Positions 17,148 to 26,230 of a stretch of 64,000 nt of DNA are shown in pieces. Position 1 is the stretch's first letter. The number at the start of each line of letters is the position of its first letter. Made by a program: the position numbers and the translations under genes. The notes under the pieces are model-generated. The model was not told the origin of the DNA and searched no databases. It worked only from the letters and a program-made list of their open reading frames with translations. This stretch comes from CAZKWG01 sp964615375. GTDB lineage: Bacteria; Myxococcota_A; UBA796; CAZKWG01. Location of the stretch: assembly GCA_964615375.1 (NCBI GenBank), contig CAZTOW010000026.1:72496-136495 (forward strand), in the 5' to 3' direction.

Positions 17148-19312
17148 GCGCTCACCCAGGCGGGGAAGGCCCCACCCCAGGTCTGGACGAGCTCGGAGAC
17201 GGCCACGTCGATGGGCCCCAGCCTCAGCCGGTCGCCCCCTGTGGTGCCCAGCACGACCCCGCCCACCTCCGCGCGCCGCTCGGGCGGGTAGGCCACCAGC
17301 ACGCGCCCGTGGTCCTCTCCGAAGAGGGCAAGGTCCAGCGCGCCCTCCTGAGGGAGCCTGAAGTCGCCGCCCACCCCGTCCAGGCAGAGCTCAGCGAGCG
17401 CGACGGCCAGCCCGCCGTCGGAGAGGTCGTGGGCCACCGTCACCACCCCCGCGCGGACCAGGGCGCGCAGCTTCGTGTGCAGGGCCGCCTCCGCCTCCAG
17501 ATCCACCGGGGGTGGAGCGCCGCGGTCCACGCCGTGCACCCAGAAGGCGTAGGCCGATCCACCCAGGCTTGTGGCGTCGGCGCCCAGCAGCGCGACTTCC
17601 AGCCCCGCCTCCGGGAAGCGGGCCTGCACCGCGGGGGCCTCCCCCTCGATGAGCCCCACCATCGCCAGGCCGGGCGTCGGCACGATCGCGCTGCCGTCCG
17701 TCTCGTTGTAGAGCGAGACGTTGCCCGAGATCACCGGGACCGAGAGCGCGCGGCAGGCCTCGGCCATCCCGTCGATGGCCTCCGAGAACTGCCACATGAT
17801 CTCCGGGCGCTGTGGGTTGCCGAAGTTCAGGCAGTCGGTGAGGCCGATGGGCTCCGCGCCCACGCAGGCCAGGTTGCGCGCCGCCTCCGCCACCTGCCCG
17901 GCCGTGCCCTTCCGCGGGTCCAGGTAGACGTGGCGCCCGTTGCAGTCGGCCGTGAACGCCAGCGCCTTGCCCGCGCCCTTGATGCGCACCACCGCGGCGT
18001 CCGCGCCCGGGCGAATCAGCGTGTCCGTGCCCACCTGGTGGTCGTACTGCCGCCAGATCCAGCGCTTGTCGCTGATGTCCGGGCAGCCCATGAGCTGCAG
18101 CAGCGCCGCGCTCCAGCTCGCCGGCGCGGGCAGGGCCGGCATCTGCTGGACCTCGTCCTGCCAGGACGGGCGGGAGCGGGGCCGATCGTAGACCGGGGCC
18201 TCCTCCGTCAGGGCGTGAACAGGTATCGCAGCCACCTCTTTCCCGTGCCAGGTGCAGCGCCAGTGCCCGTCGTCGGTGACCCGGCCCACCCGCGCGCTGG
18301 TGAGGTCCCACTTGTCGAAGACCTCGAAGACCTCGGACTCCCGCCCCTCCTCGATGACCAGCAGCATGCGCTCCTGGCTCTCGGAGAGCAGGATCTCGTA
18401 GGGGTTCATCCCCGTCTCGCGCAGGGGCACGAGGTCGAGCTCCAGCAGCAGCCCGGCCCCGCCGCGCCCGGCCATCTCCACACTGGAGCTGGTCAGCCCG
18501 GCCGCGCCCATGTCCTGGATGCCCACGATGCAGCCCCGCTGCATGAGCTCCAGGCAGGCCTCCAGCAGCAGCTTCTCCTGGAAGGGGTCGCCCACCTGCA
18601 CCGTCGGGCGCTTCTTGTCGGAGGCGCCCTCGTTGCCGTCGCCCTCAAACGTGTCGCTGGCCATGGTCGCGCCGTGGATGCCGTCGCGCCCCGTGCGCGC
18701 GCCCACGTAGAAGACCGGGTTGCCCACCCCCGCCGCGCGGCCGAGGAAGATGCCGTCCGTGCGCGCCACCCCGCAGCAGAAGGCGTTGACCAGGCAGTTG
18801 CCGTCGTAGCTCGGGTGGAAGCGCGTCTCGCCGCCCACCGTGGGCACGCCCATGCAGTTGCCGTAGCCGCCGATGCCGCTCACCACGCCCTGCACCAGCG
18901 AGCGGGTCTTCGGGTGGTCCAGGCGCCCGAAGCGCAGCGAGTCCAGCAGCGCCACCGGGCGCGCGCCCATGGTGAAGACGTCGCGCATGATCCCACCCAC
19001 ACCCGTAGCCGCGCCCTGGGTCGGCTCGATGTAGGAGGGGTGGTTGTGCGACTCCATCTTGAAGACGGCGCAGAGCCCGTCCCCGATGTCCACGACGCCC
19101 GCGTTCTCGCCGGGGCCGATCAGCACGCGCGGGCCCTTGGTGGGCAGCCGGCGCAGGTGGACGCGGCTCGACTTGTAGGAGCAGTGCTCGCTCCACATGA
19201 CCGAGAACACGCCGAGCTCGACCAGCGTGGGCTCGCGGCCCAGCACGCCGAGGATGCGCTGGTACTCGTCGGGGCTGAGCCCGTGCTCCGCGACCAGGGC
19301 TTCCGTGATCAT
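17144..19312 (-). CDS. purL: Phosphoribosylformylglycinamidine synthase subunit PurL
   Basis: A 722-residue small-type PurL, the ATP-dependent synthetase that makes FGAM from FGAR with ammonia supplied by PurQ through the PurLQS complex. The characteristic N-terminal segment SVMWSEHCSYKSS and the motif KMESHNHPSYIEPTQGAATG are present, and two AIR-synthase-like halves follow. I prefer ATG 19312, which forms an ATGA overlap with the purQ stop like the other junctions in this operon; a GTG six bases upstream is possible. The purF GTG overlaps its own stop. Confidence 0.96.
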   Translation of the reverse strand: MITEALVAEHGLSPDEYQRILGVLGREPTLVELGVFSVMWSEHCSYKSSRVHLRRLPTKGPRVLIGPGENAGVVDIGDGLCAVFKMESHNHPSYIEPTQGAATGVGGIMRDVFTMGARPVALLDSLRFGRLDHPKTRSLVQGVVSGIGGYGNCMGVPTVGGETRFHPSYDGNCLVNAFCCGVARTDGIFLGRAAGVGNPVFYVGARTGRDGIHGATMASDTFEGDGNEGASDKKRPTVQVGDPFQEKLLLEACLELMQRGCIVGIQDMGAAGLTSSSVEMAGRGGAGLLLELDLVPLRETGMNPYEILLSESQERMLLVIEEGRESEVFEVFDKWDLTSARVGRVTDDGHWRCTWHGKEVAAIPVHALTEEAPVYDRPRSRPSWQDEVQQMPALPAPASWSAALLQLMGCPDISDKRWIWRQYDHQVGTDTLIRPGADAAVVRIKGAGKALAFTADCNGRHVYLDPRKGTAGQVAEAARNLACVGAEPIGLTDCLNFGNPQRPEIMWQFSEAIDGMAEACRALSVPVISGNVSLYNETDGSAIVPTPGLAMVGLIEGEAPAVQARFPEAGLEVALLGADATSLGGSAYAFWVHGVDRGAPPPVDLEAEAALHTKLRALVRAGVVTVAHDLSDGGLAVALAELCLDGVGGDFRLPQEGALDLALFGEDHGRVLVAYPPERRAEVGGVVLGTTGGDRLRLGPIDVAVSELVQTWGGAFPAWVSA

Positions 19313-19974
19313 GCCCACCTCGCGAGGCTCTCGAAGAAGCCCCGACCGTCCGTACCGCCCAGCGCGCCCTCGATGACGCGCTCAGGGTGCGGCATCATGC
19401 CCACCACGTTCCCGCGCGCGTTGCAGACGCCCGCGATGTCCCGCGCCGCGCCGTTGGGCGCCCCGCCCACGTAGCGCAGCACCACCTGGCCCTCGCCCTC
19501 GAGCCGGTCCAGGGTCTCGCGATCCGCCTCGTAGTTGCCCTCCATGTGGGCGATGGGCACGCGCCAGGTGCGCCCGCGGTCGAGCGCGCCGGTGAACGCC
19601 GTGTCCTTGCCCTCCACCCGCAGCTCCGTGTCCATGCACAGGAAGCGCAGCCCGGCGTTGCGCAGCAGCGCGCCCGGCAGGAGCCCCGCCTCGGTGAGGA
19701 TCTGGAAGCCGTTGCAGATGCCGATCACCGGCCCGCCCGCCTCGGCGAAGCGCACCACCTCGCGCATGATGGGCGAGAAGCGGGCGATGGCCCCGCAGCG
19801 CAGGTAGTCCCCGTAGGAGAAGCCGCCCGGCAGGCAGACCGCGTCCACCTTGCCCAGCGAGGTCTCCTTGTGCCAGACCGCCTTCGCCGTGAGCCCCGCC
19901 GTGAGGTCGAGGGCGTGTCGGAGGTCGGCGTCGCAGTTCGAGCCCGGAAAGGTGACGACCGCGACGGTGCTCAC
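19309..19974 (-). CDS. purQ: Phosphoribosylformylglycinamidine synthase glutaminase subunit PurQ
   Basis: A 221-residue class I glutamine amidotransferase. The nucleophile Cys lies in GICNGFQIL, the His and Glu in the C-terminal MMPHPER motif, and the N-terminus FPGSNCD is diagnostic of PurQ. It supplies ammonia to PurL. The GTG start at 19974 overlaps the purS stop (GTGA) and its own stop overlaps the purL start (ATGA). Confidence 0.96.
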   Translation of the reverse strand: MSTVAVVTFPGSNCDADLRHALDLTAGLTAKAVWHKETSLGKVDAVCLPGGFSYGDYLRCGAIARFSPIMREVVRFAEAGGPVIGICNGFQILTEAGLLPGALLRNAGLRFLCMDTELRVEGKDTAFTGALDRGRTWRVPIAHMEGNYEADRETLDRLEGEGQVVLRYVGGAPNGAARDIAGVCNARGNVVGMMPHPERVIEGALGGTDGRGFFESLARWA

Positions 19975-20210
19975 GACTTCACCAGCTCGACCCGGAAGTC
20001 CTCCATCACCGGGTTGGCCAGGAGCTTCCGGCACATGGCGTCGAGCCGGGCGTCGAGGTCGGGGCCGGGCTCCACCTCCAGCTCGATGAACTTGCCGAGG
20101 CGCGCGTCCTGGACCTCCTCGAAGCCCAGCGAGCGCAGGCCGCCGACCACCGCCTTGCCCGCAGGGTCGAGGATGCCCTGCTTCAACGTCACGTAGACCC
20201 TGGCCTTCAT
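19971..20210 (-). CDS. purS: Phosphoribosylformylglycinamidine synthase subunit PurS
   Basis: A 79-residue protein with the PurS signature (VYVTLKQGILDPAGKAV, then LGFEEVQDARLGKFIELE). PurS bridges PurQ and PurL in the FGAM synthase complex. It starts at ATG 20210, overlapping the purC stop by four bases. The small size and the place between purC and purQ are typical of Gram-positive and many deltaproteobacterial pur operons. Confidence 0.95.
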   Translation of the reverse strand: MKARVYVTLKQGILDPAGKAVVGGLRSLGFEEVQDARLGKFIELEVEPGPDLDARLDAMCRKLLANPVMEDFRVELVKS

Positions 20211-20956
20211 CCTTGCTCCTGCGCGCTGTCGAGCGCGGACCCGAAGATGCGCTGGTACAGCTCGCGGTAGGTGTCCGTGAGGCTGCCCAGGTCCCAGCGG
20301 AACACGTCCTTGTCCAGCTTGCGGTTGGTGCCCTTCTCCCAGAGCCGGCTGCCGTCCGGCGTGATCTCGTCGGCCAGCAGGATGGCGCCCGAGCTGTGCC
20401 GGCCAAACTCCAGCTTGAAGTCCACCAGCGTGATCCCGAGCCCGTCCCAGAAGCGCTGGAGCGAGGCGTTGACCCGGAGCGCGGAGGCGCGGAGGTACTC
20501 CAGCTCCCAGCGCTCCGCCCACCCGAACAGGAGCGCGTGCTCCTCGCTCATCGGGGGGTCGTGCAGCGCGTCCGACTTGTAGAAGAACTCCACCATCGGC
20601 CGCGGCAGCACCTCGCCTACCGGGCGCCCGAAGCGCTTGGCCAGCGAGCCCGCCACCACATTGCGGATCACCACCTCGATGGGGATGATCTCCACCCGGT
20701 GCACGAGCTGGTCCCGCGGCGAGAGCAGCGACACCAGGTGGTGCCGCACCCCGGTCTCGCGCGCGACGTGCTCGAGCAGCCGCGCGCTGATCTGGCAGTT
20801 GACCTGCCCCTTGTCCTCGATCTCGGCCTTCTTCGCTCCGTCGAAGGCCGTCGCCGAGTCCTTGTAGTGGATCCAGAGGAGCTCCGGATCCGTGGTGGAG
20901 AAGACCTTCTTGGCCTTCCCCTCGTAGAGCTGCTGGGTGCGCTGAGGATGGGACAC
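20207..20956 (-). CDS. purC: SAICAR synthetase PurC
   Basis: A 249-residue phosphoribosylaminoimidazole-succinocarboxamide synthase that joins CAIR and aspartate with ATP. The N-terminal LYEGKAKKVF, the central IPIEVVIRNVVAGS and GLTLVDFKLEFG-type segments are all present. I chose GTG 20956 (SHPQRTQQLYEG) because GGAGGG lies five bases upstream; a TTG at 20968 extends the frame by four residues and would lie within that ribosome-binding site. It is the first gene of the operon purC-purS-purQ-purL-purF, in which every junction is a four-base overlap. Confidence 0.94.
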   Translation of the reverse strand: MSHPQRTQQLYEGKAKKVFSTTDPELLWIHYKDSATAFDGAKKAEIEDKGQVNCQISARLLEHVARETGVRHHLVSLLSPRDQLVHRVEIIPIEVVIRNVVAGSLAKRFGRPVGEVLPRPMVEFFYKSDALHDPPMSEEHALLFGWAERWELEYLRASALRVNASLQRFWDGLGITLVDFKLEFGRHSSGAILLADEITPDGSRLWEKGTNRKLDKDVFRWDLGSLTDTYRELYQRIFGSALDSAQEQG

Positions 20957-21043
20957 GGGGCCCTCCAAGCCTGCCCTCCCCGGCGGCTGCCGGAGAGGGC
21001 GGGGGCTTAACGCATCCTGCGTCGGGCGTCCGCTACCCTCGCG

Positions 21044-22948
21044 CTACTCCTTGATCTCCTCGCGCTCGGTGATGTTGAACTCGACGCGGCGATTCTGGGC
21101 GCGGCCGGTGGCGTTGCCGTTGTTGGCGATGGGCTTGGTCTCGCCGTAGCCCTTCGCGTCCATGCGCGCGCCGTCCACGCCCTTGTTGATCAGGTACTGG
21201 CGCACCGCCTTCGCGCGGCGGTCCGACAGGTCGAGGTTGTAGGCGTCCTTGCCCTGGCTGTCGGTGTGGCCGCTGATCTCGACCTTCTTGATCTCGGGGT
21301 GAGACTTGAAGATCGCCGCGACCTGGTCCAGCAGCGGGTACGACTCGGCCTTGATGATGTCCTTGTCGGTCTCGAAGTAGACCTTGTCCAGGATGATGAT
21401 GGCCTCCTGGCTCACCTTCACCTTGCCGGACTGCATCTGGACCTTGACCGTCGCCTCGCCGCCCGCGCTCAGGGTCACGTCCGTCTCGTAGGGCAGGAAG
21501 TCGTTCTGCGTCAGCGTGACGTGGAAGCTGCCCGCGCCCTGCTGCTGGTCGGCCTTGCCGTCCGCGCCGAGCGGCACGCGGCCGCGCACGATGCACTCCG
21601 CGTGATCCGAGGTGATCTGCGCCAGCACGCCCGAGAGCGGCTTGCCCTTGTCGTCGGTGACCTCGAAGTGGATGACGCCCGGCTGCGTGCGCTGGAGCTC
21701 GACCACCAGGTCGTTCGGGCCCTCCTTGAGCGTGGTCGAGGCGGAGCCGGCCAGGCAGGGGGCCATGGTGGCGTCGGCCTTCCAGCTCGTCTCGGGCTGC
21801 AGGCCGCCGATGACGATGGGATCGTTGGCGCTGGTCTCGTTGCGCGGCGTGCCGTCCGGCCCCACGATCTGCACCGCGGCGCCCGGCATGGGCTTGCCGT
21901 TCCAGGTGGCCTGGACCTTCAGCTTGCCCAGGTCGTCGGGGCAGCCGTCGGTGTCCTTCCAGGTGTTGACCGTCTCCGGCTGGTCCACGCAGGCGTCCAG
22001 CTTGTCGGCGATGCCGTCCAGGTCCGTGTCCTTCGGCTTGCTGTCGATCTTGCCGAAGCCACCGCCGACGAAGACGCGGTAGGTGGCCGCGCCGGCGCCC
22101 TCGGAGAGCGCGCTGGCGGCGCCCACCGTCCAGAAGGCCCCGCCGTCGTTCCGGCCGCGGAGGGCCAGGGTGGCCTCCATCGGCGAGTCGGAGCCCGGCT
22201 GCTCGTTCTTGGAGAAGGGCGGGGCGAAGCTGAGCTCGCCGTTCAGGCCGAGGCTGTCGCCCAGCTTGTAGCCGGCGCCCAGGGTCGCCACGAGGCGGTC
22301 GGCGTTGTGCAGGTTGTCGAGCTCGATCTCGGGGTTGAACTGCGCGCCGAGGTCCGCGCCCAGGGTCAACTTCTCCAGCTCGTAGGTCGCGGCGACCTTG
22401 GCGCCGAAGGCCACGCCCGGCTGACCGATGAAGCGCTCGGGGTTGCCCAGCGGCAGGTCCACGTAGGGCACGAGGCCGAGGCCCAGACCGCCCGCGTCAC
22501 CCTCGTCGGGGCGGATGATGGCGGCCATCGCGGCCAGCCGCGCGTCGCCGAGCCCGAGGCCCTGCGGCGACTGGTCCACGCCGGTCGTGGAGAAGTAGAG
22601 GGGCAGCGACAGGTCCAGGCGCAGGAAGTCGAGGACGGCCACGCCGCCCGAGAGGTTCATCGCGTAGAGGTCGCTGAGGATCTCCGTCTCCTCCGGCTCG
22701 AGCTCCGGGTCGTCGTAGATCCGGTACTGAACCAGCGGATCCTTGGCGTACTCGAAGAGGCCGCCGACGAAGAACTGCCCCTGCGTGAAGCGCCCCGGCC
22801 GCTGCATGCGCAGGCCGTCGCGCAGATCGCCGTCGAAGGCGGCGAGGTTGAAGCCGTGGGCGTCGAAGCCCGCGGACTCGGTGGTGTCCTGGGCCGCCGC
22901 GGGGAGGGAGGCGCCGAGGGCGATCGCGAAGAGGGTCAGCAGCCGCAT
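21044..22948 (-). CDS. OmpA-family outer-membrane protein with thrombospondin type 3 repeat
   Basis: A 634-residue exported protein. A signal peptide (ending AAAQ) is followed by a beta-rich region to about residue 285 that may form a barrel. Next comes a calcium-binding type 3 repeat (DTDLDGIADKLDACVDQ...), then two Ig-like or carboxypeptidase-regulatory-like domains. The C-terminal OmpA peptidoglycan-binding domain has VYFETDKDIIK, SGHTDSQG and LSDRRAKAVRQYL...NRRVEF. It should anchor the outer membrane to peptidoglycan. I placed the start at ATG 22948, where the signal peptide begins; upstream residues in the open frame make no sense. Large OmpA proteins with this architecture are frequent in Myxococcota. 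Confidence 0.9.
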   Translation of the reverse strand: MRLLTLFAIALGASLPAAAQDTTESAGFDAHGFNLAAFDGDLRDGLRMQRPGRFTQGQFFVGGLFEYAKDPLVQYRIYDDPELEPEETEILSDLYAMNLSGGVAVLDFLRLDLSLPLYFSTTGVDQSPQGLGLGDARLAAMAAIIRPDEGDAGGLGLGLVPYVDLPLGNPERFIGQPGVAFGAKVAATYELEKLTLGADLGAQFNPEIELDNLHNADRLVATLGAGYKLGDSLGLNGELSFAPPFSKNEQPGSDSPMEATLALRGRNDGGAFWTVGAASALSEGAGAATYRVFVGGGFGKIDSKPKDTDLDGIADKLDACVDQPETVNTWKDTDGCPDDLGKLKVQATWNGKPMPGAAVQIVGPDGTPRNETSANDPIVIGGLQPETSWKADATMAPCLAGSASTTLKEGPNDLVVELQRTQPGVIHFEVTDDKGKPLSGVLAQITSDHAECIVRGRVPLGADGKADQQQGAGSFHVTLTQNDFLPYETDVTLSAGGEATVKVQMQSGKVKVSQEAIIILDKVYFETDKDIIKAESYPLLDQVAAIFKSHPEIKKVEISGHTDSQGKDAYNLDLSDRRAKAVRQYLINKGVDGARMDAKGYGETKPIANNGNATGRAQNRRVEFNITEREEIKE

Positions 22949-23066
22949 GTTCAGCCTCGAAAAAGGGTGATCTTGGAGGGAGTGCCAGAGGTCGGCTAGA
23001 TCGTGTACGTGATTCACTTTGCGAGGTAGCCGTCTGGCTGCCCGCGCGCAACCCATACGAAAGGGC

Positions 23067-24497
23067 TCAGGCCACCGGGCCCTCCCCCGGGTCGGCGAGG
23101 CCCGGTCGGTACATCGCCCGGATCTGGGCCCTGTCGCCCAGTCTGTCCCAGATGGTCTCGTAGCAGGCGACCGCGATTCGCTCCATGCGCCCGAGATCCT
23201 CGGGGTTGACGCCGAGACCGTAGGCGACGCGGTCGCGGATGATCGCCGCCTCGGCGAGCCCGTCCACGTCGAGAGGATGAAAGACCTTCAGCGACGGTCG
23301 GGCCCGCTCCAGCAGGCGGTCGGGGGCCTCCCCGGGCCGGAGCTCCACGCCCGCGTCGCAGAGGGCGATCTCCACGAGGCGCCACCAGCCCTCGATGCGC
23401 GCGGTGGCGGAGGTGTCCGGCGAGGGCTCGCTGAGGCGGCCCACGATCCACAGCCGCCGCGCCGGGAGCCCGCCCAGGGCCAGCCCGATGAGCGCGAGGG
23501 CCAGCAGCAGCATCGGATCGATGACCACCCCGCCCGCGCCGCGCTCCTCGGGGCGGAGCTGCTCGCGCACCTCCACCAGCTCGCTGTCCTCGCCCTCCCC
23601 GCGGCGGACGCGGCTCTTCCGACCCTTCTTCTTCGGATCCGGCTCGCTCGGGGCGCGCGCCTGGTCCTCGCCGGGCTCGGGGCTCTGGCCCTGGTCCTCC
23701 TGCGGATCCACCGGCTGCTCGCCCGCCTGCCCCTCCTCGGCCGGCTTCGTGCGCCAGAGGTAGGGCGCCAGCACCGCCGCCCCCACCGCCACCCCGAAGG
23801 CGAGCCCGCAGAGCAGCACCCAGCCCAGCAGGGTCAGCCGAGGGCGCGCCGCCCCGCTCTCCTGGGTGGAGGCCTCCAGCGGCGCGCGCGGCCCATGCCG
23901 CCAGAGCGCGAGCCGGTGCCCCTCCCGCGCGAGGAGGAAGGCCAGGAGCAGGACGATGCCGCTGACCAGCACGCCAAAGGTCGTGATGTCCCAGATCGCC
24001 CACTTCTGGCCAGCCTGCCAGGTCGCCACCTTGCCCTGGGCCTCGGCGACCAGGATGGCGGCCCCGCTCGCGTACATCAGCGGGACCCAGGCGGCGAAGA
24101 GGGCGCGCCCGGTGCGCAGGCTCCACAGCCCGCCCGTCAGGAAGATGGGGAAGAGGAAGACGACCAGCGCCGCCAGCGCCGCCAGCTCGCCCGCCGCCAC
24201 CGCCAGCGAGGCCGAGAACACGAAGCCCACGGTCCACCAGAGCGCGGCGAACACGTAGATGAGCCAGTCGCGCACCCTGAGCAGGGCGAGGAGCTGCCCC
24301 ACCGCCACCGCCGCCGCCGTCGTCCCGCCCAGGATGATCAGCGCGAGGCCCGTGCCCGTGTCGGGGCTGGTCACCATCGCCGCCAGCGAGAACGCCCCGA
24401 ACAGCACCACCAGCATGGCCCAGTAGGCCAGGATCGGGCGGATCGCCGCCCGCAGCTCGGCGCCGAGCCCGCGCTGGGACGGCGCCGTCCCCTTCAC
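23067..24497 (-). CDS. Polytopic membrane protein with DUF4129-like C-terminus, linked to MoxR/DUF58
   Basis: A 476-residue protein. The first half (to about residue 290) has around seven hydrophobic segments. A charged Pro/Glu/Lys linker follows (about 275-345), then one more membrane segment (LLLALALIGLALGGL) and a cytoplasmic tail of about 120 residues with an arrangement like DUF4129 (RIEGWWRLVEIALCDAGVELRPGEAPDRL-type). In many bacteria the third gene of a MoxR-DUF58 locus is a transglutaminase-DUF4129 membrane protein; here I see no transglutaminase Cys-His-Asp domain. GTG 24497 overlaps the stop of the DUF58 gene (GTGA). The function is unknown; the locus probably acts in metal or cofactor insertion or in envelope stress. 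Confidence 0.75.
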   Translation of the reverse strand: MKGTAPSQRGLGAELRAAIRPILAYWAMLVVLFGAFSLAAMVTSPDTGTGLALIILGGTTAAAVAVGQLLALLRVRDWLIYVFAALWWTVGFVFSASLAVAAGELAALAALVVFLFPIFLTGGLWSLRTGRALFAAWVPLMYASGAAILVAEAQGKVATWQAGQKWAIWDITTFGVLVSGIVLLLAFLLAREGHRLALWRHGPRAPLEASTQESGAARPRLTLLGWVLLCGLAFGVAVGAAVLAPYLWRTKPAEEGQAGEQPVDPQEDQGQSPEPGEDQARAPSEPDPKKKGRKSRVRRGEGEDSELVEVREQLRPEERGAGGVVIDPMLLLALALIGLALGGLPARRLWIVGRLSEPSPDTSATARIEGWWRLVEIALCDAGVELRPGEAPDRLLERARPSLKVFHPLDVDGLAEAAIIRDRVAYGLGVNPEDLGRMERIAVACYETIWDRLGDRAQIRAMYRPGLADPGEGPVA

Positions 24498-26230
24498 GCC
24501 GCCGCCCTCGCGCCGGTGCCGAGCCCGACCAGGCGGTGGCAGAGCGGCCCCGGCTCCAGCCGATAGACCGTGCACCCCTGCGCCAGCAGGGTCTTGGAGA
24601 CCCGCGCCCCCTCGATCCGGGCCACGCGCCGCAGCCGCTGGCGCGCGCTCCAGACCCGCCGGAGGTGCGCGAGATCCCGCCACTCGCGCAGGAAGCCCGC
24701 CTCATCGCTGCCCGCCGCGCCCGGCATGCGCATCAGGCGCTCCAGCAGGCGGCCCCCAGCCCCGGGCCCCGGCCCCACGACCTGCTGCCAGAAGGGCGGA
24801 TCCTCGCCGAGCGCGTCGATGGGCGCGAGGTAGATCCAGGTGGGCTCCTGGCCCGAGACCGGGGCCGGCGGCGCGTGGAAGCGGCTGGAGACCACCACCG
24901 CGCGCCCCTCTGTCTGGAGCGGCGCCAGCACCGCCGGCACGTCCATCTTCCCCTGCCAGCGCGCCCGCGAGCCGAGATCCTGCCAGCGGCGCCGCGCCCC
25001 GCGGTCTCCCGAGACCTGCTCCACCTGGAGCTGTCCCCGCCCGTCGTCGGCCACCGCCACCAGCAGCACGCGATCCCCGCGCTCGACGAGCTCCTGGGCG
25101 AGCGAGATCCAGGTCTCGACCAGGCGATCCAGCACGGCCGCCACCCCCAGCGCGTCCGTGAGCAGCGGCCCCGGCGGCAGCCAGGTGTCCAGCACCAGCA
25201 CGACCCGGTGCGTGGAGATCTCCCGCGACTCCGGCTGCCGCACCGTCAGGCGCCCGGCCCGCATGGACAGGCGCCACTGGATGCGCCGCGTGTCGTCCCC
25301 GGCGATGTACTCCTTGAAGCGGAAGTGATCCTCGGTGGCGAAGCGGTGCGGGCGGGTGAGCAGGTCGGGGGCCTCCAGCGGGCTCCGCGGCGGTGAGACG
25401 ATCTCCAGCGGGTGGAAGCGGGGGAGCACCTTGAGCTCCGCCGTCGCCAGGCTGGCCACCGAGACCCGGGTGAAGCCCAGCGCGTCCTGGTACCAGATGT
25501 TCGCGGGCCCGAGCCGGTGCAGGCCGCGCGGGGTGCGGCGGAAGCGCCCGCTGACCGTCACGCTGCCGCGGCGCGCCCCGGGGCCCACGGCGTAGCGGCT
25601 CTCCGTGGCGAGCTCGGGCGGGTTCTCGTCCTCGATCAGCAGCACGAAGCCCGCCGGCACGGGCACGGCCGTGAGGTGGAAGCGCTCCTCGGCCGGCTCG
25701 CCGCTGGTCACCACCGCCGGCGAGAGCTCGCGTCGGACGCCGGACACCCCGCGCCCCAGGCCCGCGGCGAAGGTGCGCACCAGGAAGGTGGAGACGAAGC
25801 TGCTGGCCCCCAGCACCACGTAGAAGAGCAGCAGCGAGATGACGGCCACCAGACCGAGGCTGGCCCACTGAAAGGCCAGGGACAGGGCTACGAACCACAG
25901 GCCGGTCAGCAGCACCGCCCAGCCCCGGGGCGTGACGATGGCCGTGTGGCGCCGCACGCTGGCCAGCAGGGTCGCCGGGTCCACCAGCCCTCGCGCCGCC
26001 AGGAAGCGGTACTCCCGCCGCACCTTCAGCAGGATCCCGGCGAGCTGGGCCAGGAAGGGCGGCAGGATGAAGACCACCGCCAGCGCGCTCATGACGTGCG
26101 CCGTGTCCAGCACCTCCGAGACGTCCACCAGCGAGCCCGCCGCCAGCCCCACCGCGAAGGGCAGCGCGAACAGGCCGAAGGCGTGCCCGGCGATAGACAC
26201 GAGGCTGCGGACCACGCTCGGCTGACTCAA
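24494..26230 (-). CDS. DUF58 (vWA-like) membrane-anchored protein
   Basis: A 578-residue protein with four or so N-terminal hydrophobic segments (to about residue 160). A beta-rich region follows, then the DUF58 signature EYIAGDDTRRIQWRLSMRAG near residue 320 and the start of a von Willebrand A-like fold (THRVVLVLDTWLPPG). DUF58 proteins are the partners of MoxR AAA ATPases. The start is TTG 26230, which overlaps the moxR stop as TTGA. The strict overlaps on both sides suggest equal expression with its neighbours. The MIDAS motif DxSxS is not intact (LDTWLPP), as in many DUF58 proteins. Confidence 0.88.
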   Translation of the reverse strand: MSQPSVVRSLVSIAGHAFGLFALPFAVGLAAGSLVDVSEVLDTAHVMSALAVVFILPPFLAQLAGILLKVRREYRFLAARGLVDPATLLASVRRHTAIVTPRGWAVLLTGLWFVALSLAFQWASLGLVAVISLLLFYVVLGASSFVSTFLVRTFAAGLGRGVSGVRRELSPAVVTSGEPAEERFHLTAVPVPAGFVLLIEDENPPELATESRYAVGPGARRGSVTVSGRFRRTPRGLHRLGPANIWYQDALGFTRVSVASLATAELKVLPRFHPLEIVSPPRSPLEAPDLLTRPHRFATEDHFRFKEYIAGDDTRRIQWRLSMRAGRLTVRQPESREISTHRVVLVLDTWLPPGPLLTDALGVAAVLDRLVETWISLAQELVERGDRVLLVAVADDGRGQLQVEQVSGDRGARRRWQDLGSRARWQGKMDVPAVLAPLQTEGRAVVVSSRFHAPPAPVSGQEPTWIYLAPIDALGEDPPFWQQVVGPGPGAGGRLLERLMRMPGAAGSDEAGFLREWRDLAHLRRVWSARQRLRRVARIEGARVSKTLLAQGCTVYRLEPGPLCHRLVGLGTGARAAA

